From the NCBI GenBank assembly GCA_027563145.1, contig CP071306.1, positions 2,232,001-2,296,000 on the forward strand: a stretch of DNA of 64,000 nucleotides, read 5' to 3'. Made by a program: the position numbers and the translations under genes. This DNA is from Halocatena halophila (lineage in GTDB: Archaea; Halobacteriota; Halobacteria; Halobacteriales; Haloarculaceae). Shown piece after piece: positions 45,046 through 53,676 of this stretch (position 1 is the stretch's first letter; each line of letters opens with the position of its first letter). The notes beneath the pieces were generated by a model. That model was not told where the DNA came from, searched no databases, and was given only the letters and a program-made list of their open reading frames with translations.

Positions 45046-45513
45046 ATGAAACTCGTCGAAGCTACTGAAGATGATCTTGCGGAACTCGCCGACCGATGGT
45101 ACGCACTCGCCACAGCGATGGAAGCGTACGATGACTTGAACGAACTTGCTTCCGATCAGCGCGCGGACATCTCGATAGATGGCTTTCGAACCCATCTCAC
45201 CGACGAGGCGATCACTGACTACCGCATCGTCCACGAAACCGAAACCATCGGTTTTGTGACGCTCCGTGAGGGATACCACCCGTCGCGGGAGTACTCCCAT
45301 TATCTCCGGATCGTGAACCTTGCCCTCGACGACGGCTACCGGAACCGTGGCCACGGCAGCGCAGTCGTCGAACGGGTTACGGAGATGGCCCGCAATCGCG
45401 ATTGCGATCTCCTCACAGTTTCCTGTGAGTGGGCCAACGAGGATGCGAGACGGTTCTACACCAACGCAGGCTTTCGAGAGAAGCAAGTCGATTTTGCACG
45501 CCCACTGGACTGA
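45046..45513 (+). CDS. GNAT family N-acetyltransferase
   Basis: This 155-residue acetyltransferase has the acetyl-CoA-binding A motif LALDDGYRNRGHGSAVVERV (the RNRGHG loop) and the B motif DARRFYTNAGFREKQVDF. Such enzymes transfer acetyl from acetyl-CoA to amines. The substrate, which might be an antibiotic, a protein N-terminus or a metabolite, cannot be read from sequence. I placed the start at ATG 45046 (MKLVEATEDDL), which gives the usual N-terminus; an upstream ATG adds residues with no family match. It lies 152 bases before a methyltransferase gene with its own TATA box. Confidence 0.88.
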   Translation: MKLVEATEDDLAELADRWYALATAMEAYDDLNELASDQRADISIDGFRTHLTDEAITDYRIVHETETIGFVTLREGYHPSREYSHYLRIVNLALDDGYRNRGHGSAVVERVTEMARNRDCDLLTVSCEWANEDARRFYTNAGFREKQVDFARPLD

Positions 45514-45635
45514 CCCACGCCGCTCGACAACTCCGTACGTCGCAGTTGCCGCCACGGACTGCGGAACCGATCGAGTGAGTGGTACTGATCAATCGACCCA
45601 GTCTTGTCCCCTGGTACCGACATTCATTATGGATT

Positions 45636-45642
45636 TATTACA
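45636..45642 (+). promoter_or_regulatory. TATA box of the methyltransferase gene
   Basis: TTTATTA lies 24-30 bases before ATG 45666, consistent with leaderless transcription. Confidence 0.5.
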
Positions 45643-45665
45643 ATTGCGATGTGGTAGTTTGCTGT

Positions 45666-46382
45666 ATGGCAACACGATTTTCTCGCGCGCTGGCTGACGA
45701 GGTTGCCGGCGACCGTGACGCACCGCTGTACGAATGCTGGGGTGCAGATCGATCCGAACACGAACAGCTTGAATCGCTCTATCTCCAGCCGTTCACCCCC
45801 GACGATCCCGAGGACGACTGGCTATGCGAGCACGTCTCCTCCGGACCGATGCTAGATGTTGGCGCAGGCGTTGGTCGTCATACGCTCTTTTTCCAGGACC
45901 GCTTTGCGTCGGTCGCTATCGAGTCGGATGCGCCGCTGATCAGTGCCATGCGCGAGCGTGGCGTCCACGACGCCCGCCAGGCGGATATGTTCGACCTGCC
46001 CAGCGCGTTCGAGCGCGATCGGTTCGCCACTGCACTCGTAATCGGAACGCAGGTGAACCTCACCGCATCGATGGACGGTTTGCGTGCGTTTCTGGGTGAC
46101 CTGGCACGGATCACCACCGAGAACGCGACTGCGATCTTGGATTCGTTCGACCCAACGCACCCAGACGTGACCGAACTGCCTGGCTACCGAGCGGATCCGA
46201 CGCCGGGGCTTGCCCACCGAACAATGCAGTTCGAATACGAAAGCGAACGGGGGAAACCACTGCTGTTCCGGCTGTTCAGTCCCGAGCGCGTCGCGGAAGC
46301 GACGATCGGCACCGACTGGAGTGTCCACGACCGATTCCAGGCGGAGTCGCCATACTACCGAATTGCACTAACGAAGCAGTGA
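45666..46382 (+). CDS. Class I SAM-dependent methyltransferase
   Basis: This 238-residue enzyme has the SAM-binding motif MLDVGAGVGRHTLFFQ, the acidic strand VAIESDAPLISAM and the motif ARQADMFDLPS. The residues after it (ALVIGTQVNLTASMDG) form the usual active-site strand and loop. The start ATG 45666 (MATRFSRAL) is supported by a TATA box; the upstream 29-codon extension is cysteine- and tryptophan-rich and unlike coding DNA here. The substrate is unknown. Transcription probably ends at the hairpin and T run at 46514-46540. Confidence 0.85.
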   Translation: MATRFSRALADEVAGDRDAPLYECWGADRSEHEQLESLYLQPFTPDDPEDDWLCEHVSSGPMLDVGAGVGRHTLFFQDRFASVAIESDAPLISAMRERGVHDARQADMFDLPSAFERDRFATALVIGTQVNLTASMDGLRAFLGDLARITTENATAILDSFDPTHPDVTELPGYRADPTPGLAHRTMQFEYESERGKPLLFRLFSPERVAEATIGTDWSVHDRFQAESPYYRIALTKQ

Positions 46383-46513
46383 TCACAAGGAGATCTCGAT
46401 GTCCGCGGGAGCCAGTTTGGACGGTTCCCCATCTAGTTCACTCTCTCCAATAGCGATCTAATAGACGGACAAATCGGGAACGAATTTTCGCGGTGCTGTT
46501 CCAGAGTATCGCA

Positions 46514-46540
46514 CCGCGAGCGAAGCTCGCGGCCTTTTTT
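46514..46540 (+). terminator. Hairpin terminator with T run
   Basis: CCGCGAGC (46514-46521) pairs with GCTCGCGG (46525-46532) around a GAA loop and runs straight into CCTTTTTT (46533-46540). It lies downstream of the methyltransferase gene and would end plus-strand transcripts. Confidence 0.65.
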
Positions 46541-46543
46541 CAT

Positions 46544-46598
46544 CAACCTTTTTTGCTGGAGGGGTGAGCGGAGCTCACCCCTCCTGGAAAAAAGGTTG
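46544..46598. terminator. Long nested hairpin, probable bidirectional terminator
   Basis: CAACCTTTTTT (from 46544) pairs with AAAAAAGGTTG (to 46598). Inside it GGAGGGGTGAGC (46558-46569) pairs with GCTCACCCCTCC (46573-46584) around a GGA loop, separated from the outer arms by three unpaired bases per side. The six-T tracts on both strands suit termination in both directions between the convergent methyltransferase and HD-hydrolase genes. Confidence 0.6.
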
Positions 46599-46600
46599 GT

Positions 46601-47407
46601 TTACAGCTCAATCCGTTCGAGTAAATCGTCTTCACGGGTGTTCACCGCTACGATCCGAATGAACTCCTCGATGCGCGAATCATCGAGCTTTGCCTTTAGC
46701 AGTTCATCCACCTGATAGACGCCGGCGGCGTCGGACATGGTGATCTCGACGAGCACCGGCTGTTCTTCACCCGTTCGCAACGCCACATTGGTGATCGCTT
46801 GACTCGAGAGGGTGTCGATCCCACGACCACCGCGCTCGTAGGGCATGCGCGAGCGTCCACGTTCCATATCCAGCGCGTCGGCGACGCGGACCACGCCAGC
46901 CTCGCGCGTCAGTGGTTGTTCGGGCGTGTGATGGCAGATAATCGCATGCAGTATTTCGCTTTTCACGCGCACGCGTTCAGCAGTGTCGTAAAACTCCGGC
47001 AGGATGCGATCGAGAATGTCGGCCGCGATCGGCACCGAATAATACGGATGGCGGTCTCGATGGACGACGTGTCCAACATCGTGTAAGATCGCCGCCAGCG
47101 CGATGATCACTGGCTCGTCGGCCTCTTCGAGTCCTTGCTCGCGCGCGCCATTGAACCCGATGCCGCCGGCTTTGAGCAGATTGAACAGGGACAGCGCTCG
47201 ATTTTTCACAATGTTCACGTGCGTGGCTCCGTGATCGTTGTAGCCTTTGCGCGCAACTGGATTGACGTTCTGTGCTTCGAGATACGCGGTGATCTCTGAG
47301 TCGTCCTCGACGAATCTGAGGATTTCGTTGACCCGGTGTGACGGAAACGCGTGTTCACCGTCGGGATTGTACGTGTGACCGCCATCGTCCAGCACATCGT
47401 CATCCAT
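46601..47407 (-). CDS. HD-domain metal-dependent phosphohydrolase
   Basis: This 268-residue protein has the HD signature AAILHDVGHVVHR preceded by the metal histidine in NDHGATHVNIVKNRA. Further ligand histidines lie in HAIICHHTPEQPLT and an aspartate in RVADALDME. HD proteins remove phosphate from nucleotides or cyclic nucleotides; this haloarchaeal type has no defined substrate. It is soluble. The gene runs toward the long hairpin at 46544-46598. The upstream peroxiredoxin gene is on the same strand with a 50-base gap, so co-transcription is possible. Confidence 0.88.
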   Translation of the reverse strand: MDDDVLDDGGHTYNPDGEHAFPSHRVNEILRFVEDDSEITAYLEAQNVNPVARKGYNDHGATHVNIVKNRALSLFNLLKAGGIGFNGAREQGLEEADEPVIIALAAILHDVGHVVHRDRHPYYSVPIAADILDRILPEFYDTAERVRVKSEILHAIICHHTPEQPLTREAGVVRVADALDMERGRSRMPYERGGRGIDTLSSQAITNVALRTGEEQPVLVEITMSDAAGVYQVDELLKAKLDDSRIEEFIRIVAVNTREDDLLERIEL

Positions 47408-47457
47408 ACTACCGGCTGCGTTGCGTGAGCAAATAAAATATCGCGGAGGGAGTGTCC

Positions 47458-47934
47458 CTAGTTGGCGGCGTTGACGGCTTCGATAACTTCCTCGTACTCC
47501 GGTTCGACGCCGGGATCATCACTGACCCAGGTGAACGTGATTTCGCCATCGGAGTCGATGACGAAGACGGCTCGTTTTGCCACATCGTAGACGCCCAGCG
47601 CGTCGAAATCCATCGACACATCGTACTCCTCGATCAGCGATTTTTCGGCGTCGCTAATGAGATCGAAATCGATTCCGAGCTCGTCGCGGAACGCGTTGAG
47701 CGCGAATGGCGAATCGACGCTGACACCGTACAGCGTCGCGCCATTCTCGGCGATTTTACCGAGTTGGTCATCGAAGGTGGACATTTCGTGCGAGCAGACG
47801 CTGGTGAACGCTCCTGGGAAGAACGCAAGCACGAGTGGACCATCGGAGAGCTCCTCGGAGAGCGTGAACGAATCGACGTCGCCGTTTGCAAGCGGTGCCG
47901 TAAAATCGGGTGCCGTATCGCCAGTTGCAGGCAT
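47458..47934 (-). CDS. Peroxiredoxin (AhpC/TSA family), single cysteine
   Basis: This 158-residue thioredoxin-fold peroxidase has the peroxidatic cysteine at position 47, in PGAFTSVCSHEMSTF; no second cysteine is present. It therefore follows a 1-Cys or AhpE-like mechanism and needs an outside thiol reductant. It would reduce hydrogen peroxide and organic peroxides in the cytosol. I took ATG 47934 as start; the preceding in-frame GTG (47937) is an alternative. The remaining strands (LYGVSVDSPFALNAFRDELG, RAVFVIDSDGEI) are typical of the family. Confidence 0.93.
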   Translation of the reverse strand: MPATGDTAPDFTAPLANGDVDSFTLSEELSDGPLVLAFFPGAFTSVCSHEMSTFDDQLGKIAENGATLYGVSVDSPFALNAFRDELGIDFDLISDAEKSLIEEYDVSMDFDALGVYDVAKRAVFVIDSDGEITFTWVSDDPGVEPEYEEVIEAVNAAN

Positions 47935-48052
47935 CACTAACCGCTAGAACTGACAACAGTAAATACCTCTCGTCGTCGAATCTGTAAGTATGGGTGGCTG
48001 AAGAAGCCGAGCAAAAGGCCTATAGTTCGGAATTCACAATTCTGTAGTAGTG

Positions 48053-48517
48053 ATGCCAACCAGCTTAGTACCCCTGTTCCCGGGGCTCCCCGGCGGGCCG
48101 GAGATGATCGTCATCCTGCTGATCGTCGTCCTGCTGTTCGGGGCTAACAAGCTTCCGAAACTCGCACGCTCCAGCGGGCAGGCGATGGGTGAGTTCAAGA
48201 AAGGTCGAGAGGAGATTGAGGAGGAACTCAGCGAGATGCGTGGCGGCAACAATGAGCCCGATCCTGACGACTCCTTCGACTCGAACGACGAGGAGTTTGA
48301 ATCTGAGGACTCGTTCGGAAGCCAGGGCGGCTTTGAGCAGGCTAATACTGGCCAACGTGGCGGTAGCAATCAGCCCAACTCCGGTGGTAACCAGCCCAAT
48401 CGTGGCGGAAATCAACCGGGCCGTGGTGGAAGCCAGCAAGACCGTGGTGGCGGCCAGCAGAACTCCGGTGGCGGTTGGGGGAACACCGACACCAATCGAG
48501 AACGCTCCCGCCGATAA
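48053..48517 (+). CDS. tatA: Twin-arginine translocase subunit TatA with a glycine/glutamine-rich tail
   Basis: This 154-residue pore-forming subunit of the Tat export pathway has a short membrane helix at about 17-31. The hinge FGANKLPKLARSSGQAMGEF and an amphipathic helix rich in Glu follow; this is standard TatA. An acidic linker leads to a long tail at about 100-150 made of near-repeats such as NQPNSGG, NQPNRGG and NQPGRGG. Most TatA proteins end soon after the acidic linker. The window encodes several Tat substrates, which this pore would serve. ATG 48053 is preferred over an adjacent in-frame GTG. Confidence 0.9.
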   Translation: MPTSLVPLFPGLPGGPEMIVILLIVVLLFGANKLPKLARSSGQAMGEFKKGREEIEEELSEMRGGNNEPDPDDSFDSNDEEFESEDSFGSQGGFEQANTGQRGGSNQPNSGGNQPNRGGNQPGRGGSQQDRGGGQQNSGGGWGNTDTNRERSRR

Positions 48518-48598
48518 CCCGCTGCGCCCTCTGGAGAATCGGGAACGCTGCGATTTTTCCGCAATCGTTTTTACCTGTACTTGAATGTATTCGGTGTA

Positions 48599-48671
48599 GG
48601 GCGTGTGGCCTAGCGGACAGGGCGAGAGGTTCCTAACCTCTCGATCGCGGGTTCGAATCCCGTCACGCCCG
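48599..48671 (+). tRNA. tRNA-Arg (anticodon CCT)
   Basis: This is a complete 73-base cloverleaf without CCA. The acceptor stem is GGGCGTG/CACGCCC and the anticodon stem AGAGG/CCTCT around the loop TTCCTAA, whose bases 34-36 are CCT, reading AGG arginine codons. The T-arm is GCGGG-TTCGAAT-CCCGT. The discriminator base is G. No intron is seen. The 3' end is repeated downstream. Confidence 0.95.
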
Positions 48672-48836
48672 TAATTTCAGAACGTTTAATTTGGGATTCG
48701 AATAAGGGAGGTCGCGCGCAGCGTAGCGAGCACGTCCGAGTGGGGTTCGAATCCCGTCACGCCCGTAATTTCAGAACGTTTAATTTGGGATTCGAATAAG
48801 GGAGGTCGCGCGCAGCGCAGCGAGCACGTCCGAGTG
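48649..48836 (+). repeat. Two tandem 94-bp copies starting in the tRNA-Arg T-arm, plus a degenerate third start
   Basis: Copy one (48649-48742) begins GGGTTCGAATCCCGTCACGC inside the tRNA gene. Copy two (48743-48836) follows directly with one visible difference (T to C at 48818). A further GGAGTTCGAATTCCC a few bases later looks like a decayed third T-arm. The repeats thus duplicate the last 23 bases of the tRNA and about 71 bases of flank. Confidence 0.9.
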
Positions 48837-48926
48837 GAGTTCGGTGGAGTTCGAATTCCCAACCAGATCAATGCGTAAGCTACCCGTACCACATCGACGA
48901 TTGTCGAATTCTCCGTCGTCAAACAC

Positions 48927-48932
48927 TTATAG
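48927..48932 (+). promoter_or_regulatory. TATA box of the HMG-CoA synthase gene
   Basis: CTTATA lies 22-27 bases before ATG 48954, the spacing expected for a leaderless haloarchaeal transcript. Confidence 0.5.
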
Positions 48933-48953
48933 GAGAATTGCTTTGTTACCACT

Positions 48954-50294
48954 ATGGTAACTGTCGGGATCGATGCACTCGAAATACACACCGGTAAGCT
49001 CGCCCTAGACCTGGGAGAGACGTTCGCCCCAGCACAGGGGGAAGATCCGGACAAGTATCGCAAAGGGCTCGGACTGTATGCCAGCTCGTTCCCGGACGCC
49101 CACGAAGACATCGTCACGATGGGTGCAAACGCGGCCTATCGCCTGCTCAAACGAAAGGGGCTGGAGCCGGCGGATATCGGCCGCATTGATGTCGCAACCG
49201 AAAGCGCATTCGATAACTCGAAACCGGTCTCGACGTACATCGCCGGCTGTCTTGAGCAGGTGTTCGACTCGAACTTCCACCACGCGAACAAGGGAGAACG
49301 AAAATTCGCGTGCATTGCCGGCACACAGAGTCTCGACGATGCATACAACTGGATCCGTGCTGGGCGCAATCGCGGCCGCTCTGCGCTGGTGATCGCAACC
49401 GACACGGCGCTGTACGCCCGTGGCGACGCCGGTGAGGCAACACAGGGGGCCGGTGCGGTGGCCATGCTGATCAGCGAGGACCCATCGCTTCTCGAACTCA
49501 GCCCAGAACAGGGCTTTGGCAGTGCCGACGAAACCGACTTCCTCAAGCCGAATCAGCAGTTCCCGAGCGTCGATGGCAAACGCTCTGTGCAGGTGTATCT
49601 CGCCCGCATGCGCGAGGCTCTCTCTGATTTCGAATCTGTCAGCGGATCGATGCACCCGGATGATTTCGCATACGTGCCGTTCCACACGCCGTTCCCCGGG
49701 ATGGTCCGCAAAGCAGCGCTCCTTGGCTACCGACACATCATCCGCGAGACCCCGATCGAAGCGGAGCTGGCGAGCGAAATCGGCCGCCAGCCACGTCCTG
49801 AAGCGTTCGATGATGAATCGACGTATCTCGATGCCGTCCGAGAGTACACCGACGAGCTCAAAACGACCGACCGCTACCAGCAGTGGTACGAGGCCACGAT
49901 CGAACCGACACTCTCGATCTCTCGATCGGTCGGCAACTGGTACACCGGCTCGGTCCACATCGCACGGGCTAGCGCATTAAAACACGCTCGTGAAACTGAT
50001 CGCCAGCTCACCGGCAAACGACTGCTCGTTGCCTCCTACGGCAGCGGTGCGCAGGCCGAAATCCACGCCGAAACGGTGCAAAGTGGCTGGCAAGAAGAAA
50101 TCGAGTCGCTCACGATCGACGAGCAACTCGACATGCGACATGATATCTCGTTCGAGGAGTACGAACGCATCCACGACGTTCACAACCACGACCTGAGTGC
50201 CTCCGACGTGGACTCATTCACGGAGCCAGCCGACGAATTCATCTTCGACGGCTGGGGTGAAATGGGTGAACGACAGTACACCTACGTCGAGTAA
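48954..50294 (+). CDS. hmgB: Hydroxymethylglutaryl-CoA synthase
   Basis: This 446-residue enzyme condenses acetyl-CoA with acetoacetyl-CoA, the first committed step of the mevalonate route to archaeal isoprenoid lipids. The catalytic triad is present: Glu83 in VATESAFDNSK, Cys120 in RKFACIAGTQSL and His244 in YVPFHTPFPGM. The length and the long C-terminal part are as in eukaryotic-type haloarchaeal enzymes. It stands as a single gene with a TATA box about 25 bases upstream and is convergent with glutamate dehydrogenase, leaving only four bases between stop codons. Confidence 0.96.
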   Translation: MVTVGIDALEIHTGKLALDLGETFAPAQGEDPDKYRKGLGLYASSFPDAHEDIVTMGANAAYRLLKRKGLEPADIGRIDVATESAFDNSKPVSTYIAGCLEQVFDSNFHHANKGERKFACIAGTQSLDDAYNWIRAGRNRGRSALVIATDTALYARGDAGEATQGAGAVAMLISEDPSLLELSPEQGFGSADETDFLKPNQQFPSVDGKRSVQVYLARMREALSDFESVSGSMHPDDFAYVPFHTPFPGMVRKAALLGYRHIIRETPIEAELASEIGRQPRPEAFDDESTYLDAVREYTDELKTTDRYQQWYEATIEPTLSISRSVGNWYTGSVHIARASALKHARETDRQLTGKRLLVASYGSGAQAEIHAETVQSGWQEEIESLTIDEQLDMRHDISFEEYERIHDVHNHDLSASDVDSFTEPADEFIFDGWGEMGERQYTYVE

Positions 50295-50298
50295 TCGC

Positions 50299-51561
50299 TC
50301 ACGGCCAGCTTCCGGCCTGTTCGAACGCCCTAGCGACCCGCTCGATCGCGACTGCGTAGGCCGCAATTCTGAACGTGGGAAGATTTCGCTCTTCATATGC
50401 TGTGACCAGTCCATCAAACGCATCGGTGATCACTCGCTCTAACTCTTCGTTCACGCGCTCTTCAGTCCAGTAGAAGCGCTGACGGTTTTGCACCCACTCG
50501 AAATAGGAGACTGTCACACCGCCGGCGTTCGTCAGAATGTCCGGAAGCACCAGCACGTCACGCTCTGCGAGCACATCATCAGCATCCGGCGTGACTGGCC
50601 CGTTGGCCGCTTCGGCGATCACATCGGCCTGCACGTCGGTTGCGATCGTCGTGTCGATCGCATTTTCAAGCGCGGCAGGGACGAGCAGATCGACATCCAT
50701 CGTCAACAGCTCCTCGTTCGAGTACTCCTCGACGGCACCACCATACCCGCTGACACTCCCGGTTTCGTGTTTGAACTCCTTGACGGCGGTCGCATCCAGA
50801 CCATCGGGGCTATAAATTGCCCCACTGGAATCCGAGACGGCGACGATCGTCGCACCGAGCTCATCTTCAAGCAGCTGTGCGGCGATCGACCCAGCGTTGC
50901 CATAGCCCTGAACTGCCACCGTCGCATTCTCGATGTCGCGACCGAGATACGAGAATGCCTCGCGTGCCGTGAGCATCGTCGAGCGCCCAGTAGCTGCGAC
51001 CCGGCCAGCACTCCCACCACTGTCGATTGCCTTCCCGGTCACGACGCCGGGTTCGGTCGTCCCTTCGAGAGACTCATAGGTGTCTTTGATCCAGTTCATC
51101 TCGCGCTGACCGGTGTTTACATCCGGTGCGGGAATGTCCTGGTCCTCGCCAATGAGTGGTCTGAGCTCCGTGGCGAACGAGCGAGTGATCCGCTCTAGCT
51201 CGCTCGTCGAGTACTCTCGAGGATCGATGACGATACCGCCCTTGCCGCCACCGTACGGGATATCAACGATAGCACATTTATACACCATCCATCCTGAGAG
51301 CGCTTTGACCTCATCGCGGGAAACGTCGGGATGAAATCGAATCCCTCCCTTGTACGGCCCACGGTCGCCGTTGAACTGCGATCGAAACGCCGTAAACACC
51401 TCCAAACTTCCGTCGTCCATCTCCACCGTCAAATTCGTCTCCAGGACGCGCTCTGGACGCTTCAGACGGGCGATCACGTCGTTGTCCAGCGTCGGCAGAT
51501 ACGCCGCAGCGTCGTCGATCTGCTCCTGTAGGTGGAAAAACGGGTTCGCGGAATCTGACAT
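50299..51561 (-). CDS. gdhB: Glutamate dehydrogenase (Glu/Leu/Phe/Val dehydrogenase family)
   Basis: This 420-residue hexameric-type enzyme reversibly converts glutamate to 2-oxoglutarate and ammonia with NAD(P). The dinucleotide-independent domain has the substrate lysines in GGIRFHPDV and [12 protein letters not shown]. The Rossmann domain has [14 protein letters not shown]. The C-terminus carries [14 protein letters not shown], a hallmark of glutamate dehydrogenases. Coenzyme preference is not clear. Haloarchaea usually carry several paralogues, so the symbol is tentative. It connects amino-acid use with the arginase elsewhere in the window. Confidence 0.94.
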   Translation of the reverse strand: MSDSANPFFHLQEQIDDAAAYLPTLDNDVIARLKRPERVLETNLTVEMDDGSLEVFTAFRSQFNGDRGPYKGGIRFHPDVSRDEVKALSGWMVYKCAIVDIPYGGGKGGIVIDPREYSTSELERITRSFATELRPLIGEDQDIPAPDVNTGQREMNWIKDTYESLEGTTEPGVVTGKAIDSGGSAGRVAATGRSTMLTAREAFSYLGRDIENATVAVQGYGNAGSIAAQLLEDELGATIVAVSDSSGAIYSPDGLDATAVKEFKHETGSVSGYGGAVEEYSNEELLTMDVDLLVPAALENAIDTTIATDVQADVIAEAANGPVTPDADDVLAERDVLVLPDILTNAGGVTVSYFEWVQNRQRFYWTEERVNEELERVITDAFDGLVTAYEERNLPTFRIAAYAVAIERVARAFEQAGSWP

Positions 51562-51675
51562 ACTCCCATCTCACGGAGTCGGCTGTTAAATGGTTCGAAA
51601 AACAGAGGTGGCGAGATGGCCCACACAGTGTGTCTCTCTTCCCAAAACAACCACATTCGGCCCAAATGTATCGCG

Positions 51676-52512
51676 TTACCCGTCCTGCTCGTCAGTGATT
51701 CCAGCGCGATTGAGGATGGTTTTTGCCTGTTTGATCAGTGGACCGTCGATCATTTCGTCGTTTACTCGAAAGACACCGTCATGGGTTTTGGCGGCTTCGA
51801 TGACAGTGGTTGCCCACTCGATCTCCGATTGCTCGGGTGTGAACGCTTCGTTGATCGGTTCGACCTGCGCGGGATGAATCGCCATTTTTCCGTCGTAGCC
51901 CAGCTTCCTGGCGGAGCTCGTGGCTTCGAGGAGGCCGTCAGTGTCCTCGAAATCGGTGTAGACCGTATCGATCGCCGTGACGTTTGCCGCGCTTGCCGCG
52001 AGTACGACCCGCTGTCGGGCGTACTGGAGTTCGGTGCCAGCCGCCGTTCTGGTGGCACCGAGGTCGGCGGCTAGATCTTCTCCGCCAAACGCGATCGCAG
52101 TGGTTGGCGTCGCATCTGCAATCTCACTCGCGTTGAGGACTCCCCGGGCAGTCTCACAGAGTGCGATAATCGGACAGTCCAGTCCGTTGTCGGTGAGCGT
52201 CTCCGAGAGCGATTCGACTGCCGTTGCGGATGCAGCTTTCGGGAGCATTACTAGCGACGGCGACAAATTGGCCGTCGCAAGGATTTCACAGTCGGCCACT
52301 GGATCTCGACTGACTCGCACGCAGATTTCTGGATCGGGATCGAACGACGAATCGTCGAGTACGGATTTCACAGTCGTCCGCGCCGCGGGCGTCTCCGCAG
52401 GGCCGACCGCGTCTTCGAGATCGAAAACGACGATGTCGGCACTCGTTTTAGCCGCCTTATACAGCAGTTCTTGCTGATCGCCCGGTGCAAACAGGACGCT
52501 CCGTCGTGCCAT
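51676..52512 (-). CDS. HpcH/HpaI-CitE family acyl-CoA lyase
   Basis: This 278-residue TIM-barrel lyase of the CitE/malyl-CoA lyase group starts RRSVLFAPGDQQ. The substrate-binding motif is VFDLEDAV, the active-site segments are CETARGVLN and FGGEDLAADLG, and the closing strand is GKMAIHPAQVEPIN. Candidate reactions are malyl-CoA, beta-methylmalyl-CoA or citramalyl-CoA cleavage. No citrate-lyase partner subunits are nearby, so a stand-alone acyl-CoA lyase is likelier. It lies 114 bases upstream of gdhB on the same strand. Confidence 0.88.
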   Translation of the reverse strand: MARRSVLFAPGDQQELLYKAAKTSADIVVFDLEDAVGPAETPAARTTVKSVLDDSSFDPDPEICVRVSRDPVADCEILATANLSPSLVMLPKAASATAVESLSETLTDNGLDCPIIALCETARGVLNASEIADATPTTAIAFGGEDLAADLGATRTAAGTELQYARQRVVLAASAANVTAIDTVYTDFEDTDGLLEATSSARKLGYDGKMAIHPAQVEPINEAFTPEQSEIEWATTVIEAAKTHDGVFRVNDEMIDGPLIKQAKTILNRAGITDEQDG

Positions 52513-52645
52513 GGTTGCCGTTCGTCGTGTGTGTTTGAATCGGCAGCGATTGAAGTGGGGTGTGTGTCACCGTATCAATAGACCTACAAACGAGGCGACC
52601 AAGTAGTAGATCCAGACGGTCCCCACAACCATCTGGAGATCACAC

Positions 52646-53431
52646 ATGACGGATTCGAAATCGGCTGCTGTGATGCATATTACCGCTGCGATCTGTTTGA
52701 TACTGCTCGGCCTCGCGTCGAGCTCGATCGCGGTAGCAACGGTCACGTCTGCTGGAGCCGGCCCTGCAGATCACTCGATGGCACACTGTGTGCTTCCCGG
52801 GGAGGATGGGCCAAATTCACAGGCGTCGATCGTCGACCGGCCAGATCTCCTCTCGATGTTCTCTCCCGTACAGCCAACGCTGTTTGTGCCTGGTGGTGAC
52901 GGTGGCGACAGCGTTGCACCACCGCTGTGGGCGGTGGTGTTGCGGTATAGCCGTCACGACAACTCTGACCCGCTCGAAAACGACGTTCGCGAACGCATCT
53001 TCCAGTCAATCGAACGCTCACCAGGAACGTACATCACGGAACTGAGCGACGAACTCACCGTGACACGCTCAACCGTTCGATATCACGTACGAATACTTGA
53101 GGACGAACGTCTGGTGGCGACCGAGCGAACGGACGGCAAACACCGGCTGTATCCCAGAAACTCCACAGAAAATCCGGAACTCGCGGCCGCGTTGAACGAT
53201 GACGCGTCGGCGCGAGTGCTCAGATCGGTTGCGCGCATGGAACCCGTCGATGTTTCGTCGCTGGCCCGGGCGATCGATCGGACGCCCGGCACGATCTCGT
53301 ACCATCTCGACCGACTCGACGATGCGGGACTCATCGAACGCGAACGCGTTGGCAACGCCGTCCATACGCGCCTGGCTGAAGGAATCGATCTTGACGCCAC
53401 AGGGTCATCGATGGCACTCAACGCAGACTAG
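52646..53431 (+). CDS. Membrane-anchored regulator with two winged-helix domains
   Basis: This 261-residue protein begins with a hydrophobic segment (about 10-32) that is a signal peptide or anchor, and has a second weakly hydrophobic stretch near 90 (PPLWAVVLRYSRHD). Two ArsR/MarR-like winged helices follow at about 110-170 (ITELSDELTVTRSTVRYHVRIL) and 185-245 (LARAIDRTPGTISYHLDRL). This haloarchaeal design resembles other membrane-tethered DNA-binding proteins. Targets are unknown. Its last four bases overlap the end of a convergent zinc-finger gene. Confidence 0.8.
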   Translation: MTDSKSAAVMHITAAICLILLGLASSSIAVATVTSAGAGPADHSMAHCVLPGEDGPNSQASIVDRPDLLSMFSPVQPTLFVPGGDGGDSVAPPLWAVVLRYSRHDNSDPLENDVRERIFQSIERSPGTYITELSDELTVTRSTVRYHVRILEDERLVATERTDGKHRLYPRNSTENPELAAALNDDASARVLRSVARMEPVDVSSLARAIDRTPGTISYHLDRLDDAGLIERERVGNAVHTRLAEGIDLDATGSSMALNAD

Positions 53432-53601
53432 TCCCAAGATTTACACGATTCACAGACGGGACCGTTTTCGGTTGACCATCGGCGGGAGACAGGCGTTTCA
53501 CAGACAGCACACGGGCTGGGATTCGGGCGAAATTCCAGCGTTATTGACGGCAAATCAATCATTTCATCCTCTGTGAACGCTTCGAGCGAGCGATCTGCCA
53601 T
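53428..53601 (-). CDS. 57-residue zinc-finger protein (DUF7573-like)
   Basis: This small acidic protein has a C-terminal zinc finger of two CxxC knuckles, PCAVCETPVSRRW and CESCKSW. From memory it resembles the haloarchaeal DUF7573 group, which ends in the same C-x2-C...RRW...C-x2-C-KxW pattern. ATG 53601 (MADRSLEAF) is chosen; the longer frame upstream has no such match. It is divergent from a small membrane-protein gene 75 bases away and overlaps the preceding regulator at the stop codons. The function is unknown. Confidence 0.72.
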   Translation of the reverse strand: MADRSLEAFTEDEMIDLPSITLEFRPNPSPCAVCETPVSRRWSTENGPVCESCKSWD

Positions 53602-53676
53602 GGCGACCAATCGGTGGACATCCACAAAGCGATGGCGGAAAGACACGCACAAATACGCTCAATCCAAGCATAGTGT

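Noticed and set aside
48649..48836. CRISPR-like repeat reading of the tandem units near tRNA-Arg
   Set aside because: The units are 94 bp, abut without spacers and begin in the tRNA gene. They are a tandem duplication, not a CRISPR array.
49005..49958. Minus-strand frame of 317 codons opposite HMG-CoA synthase
   Set aside because: It is a shadow of the catalytic gene; the product has unusual Arg/Val composition and no motif.
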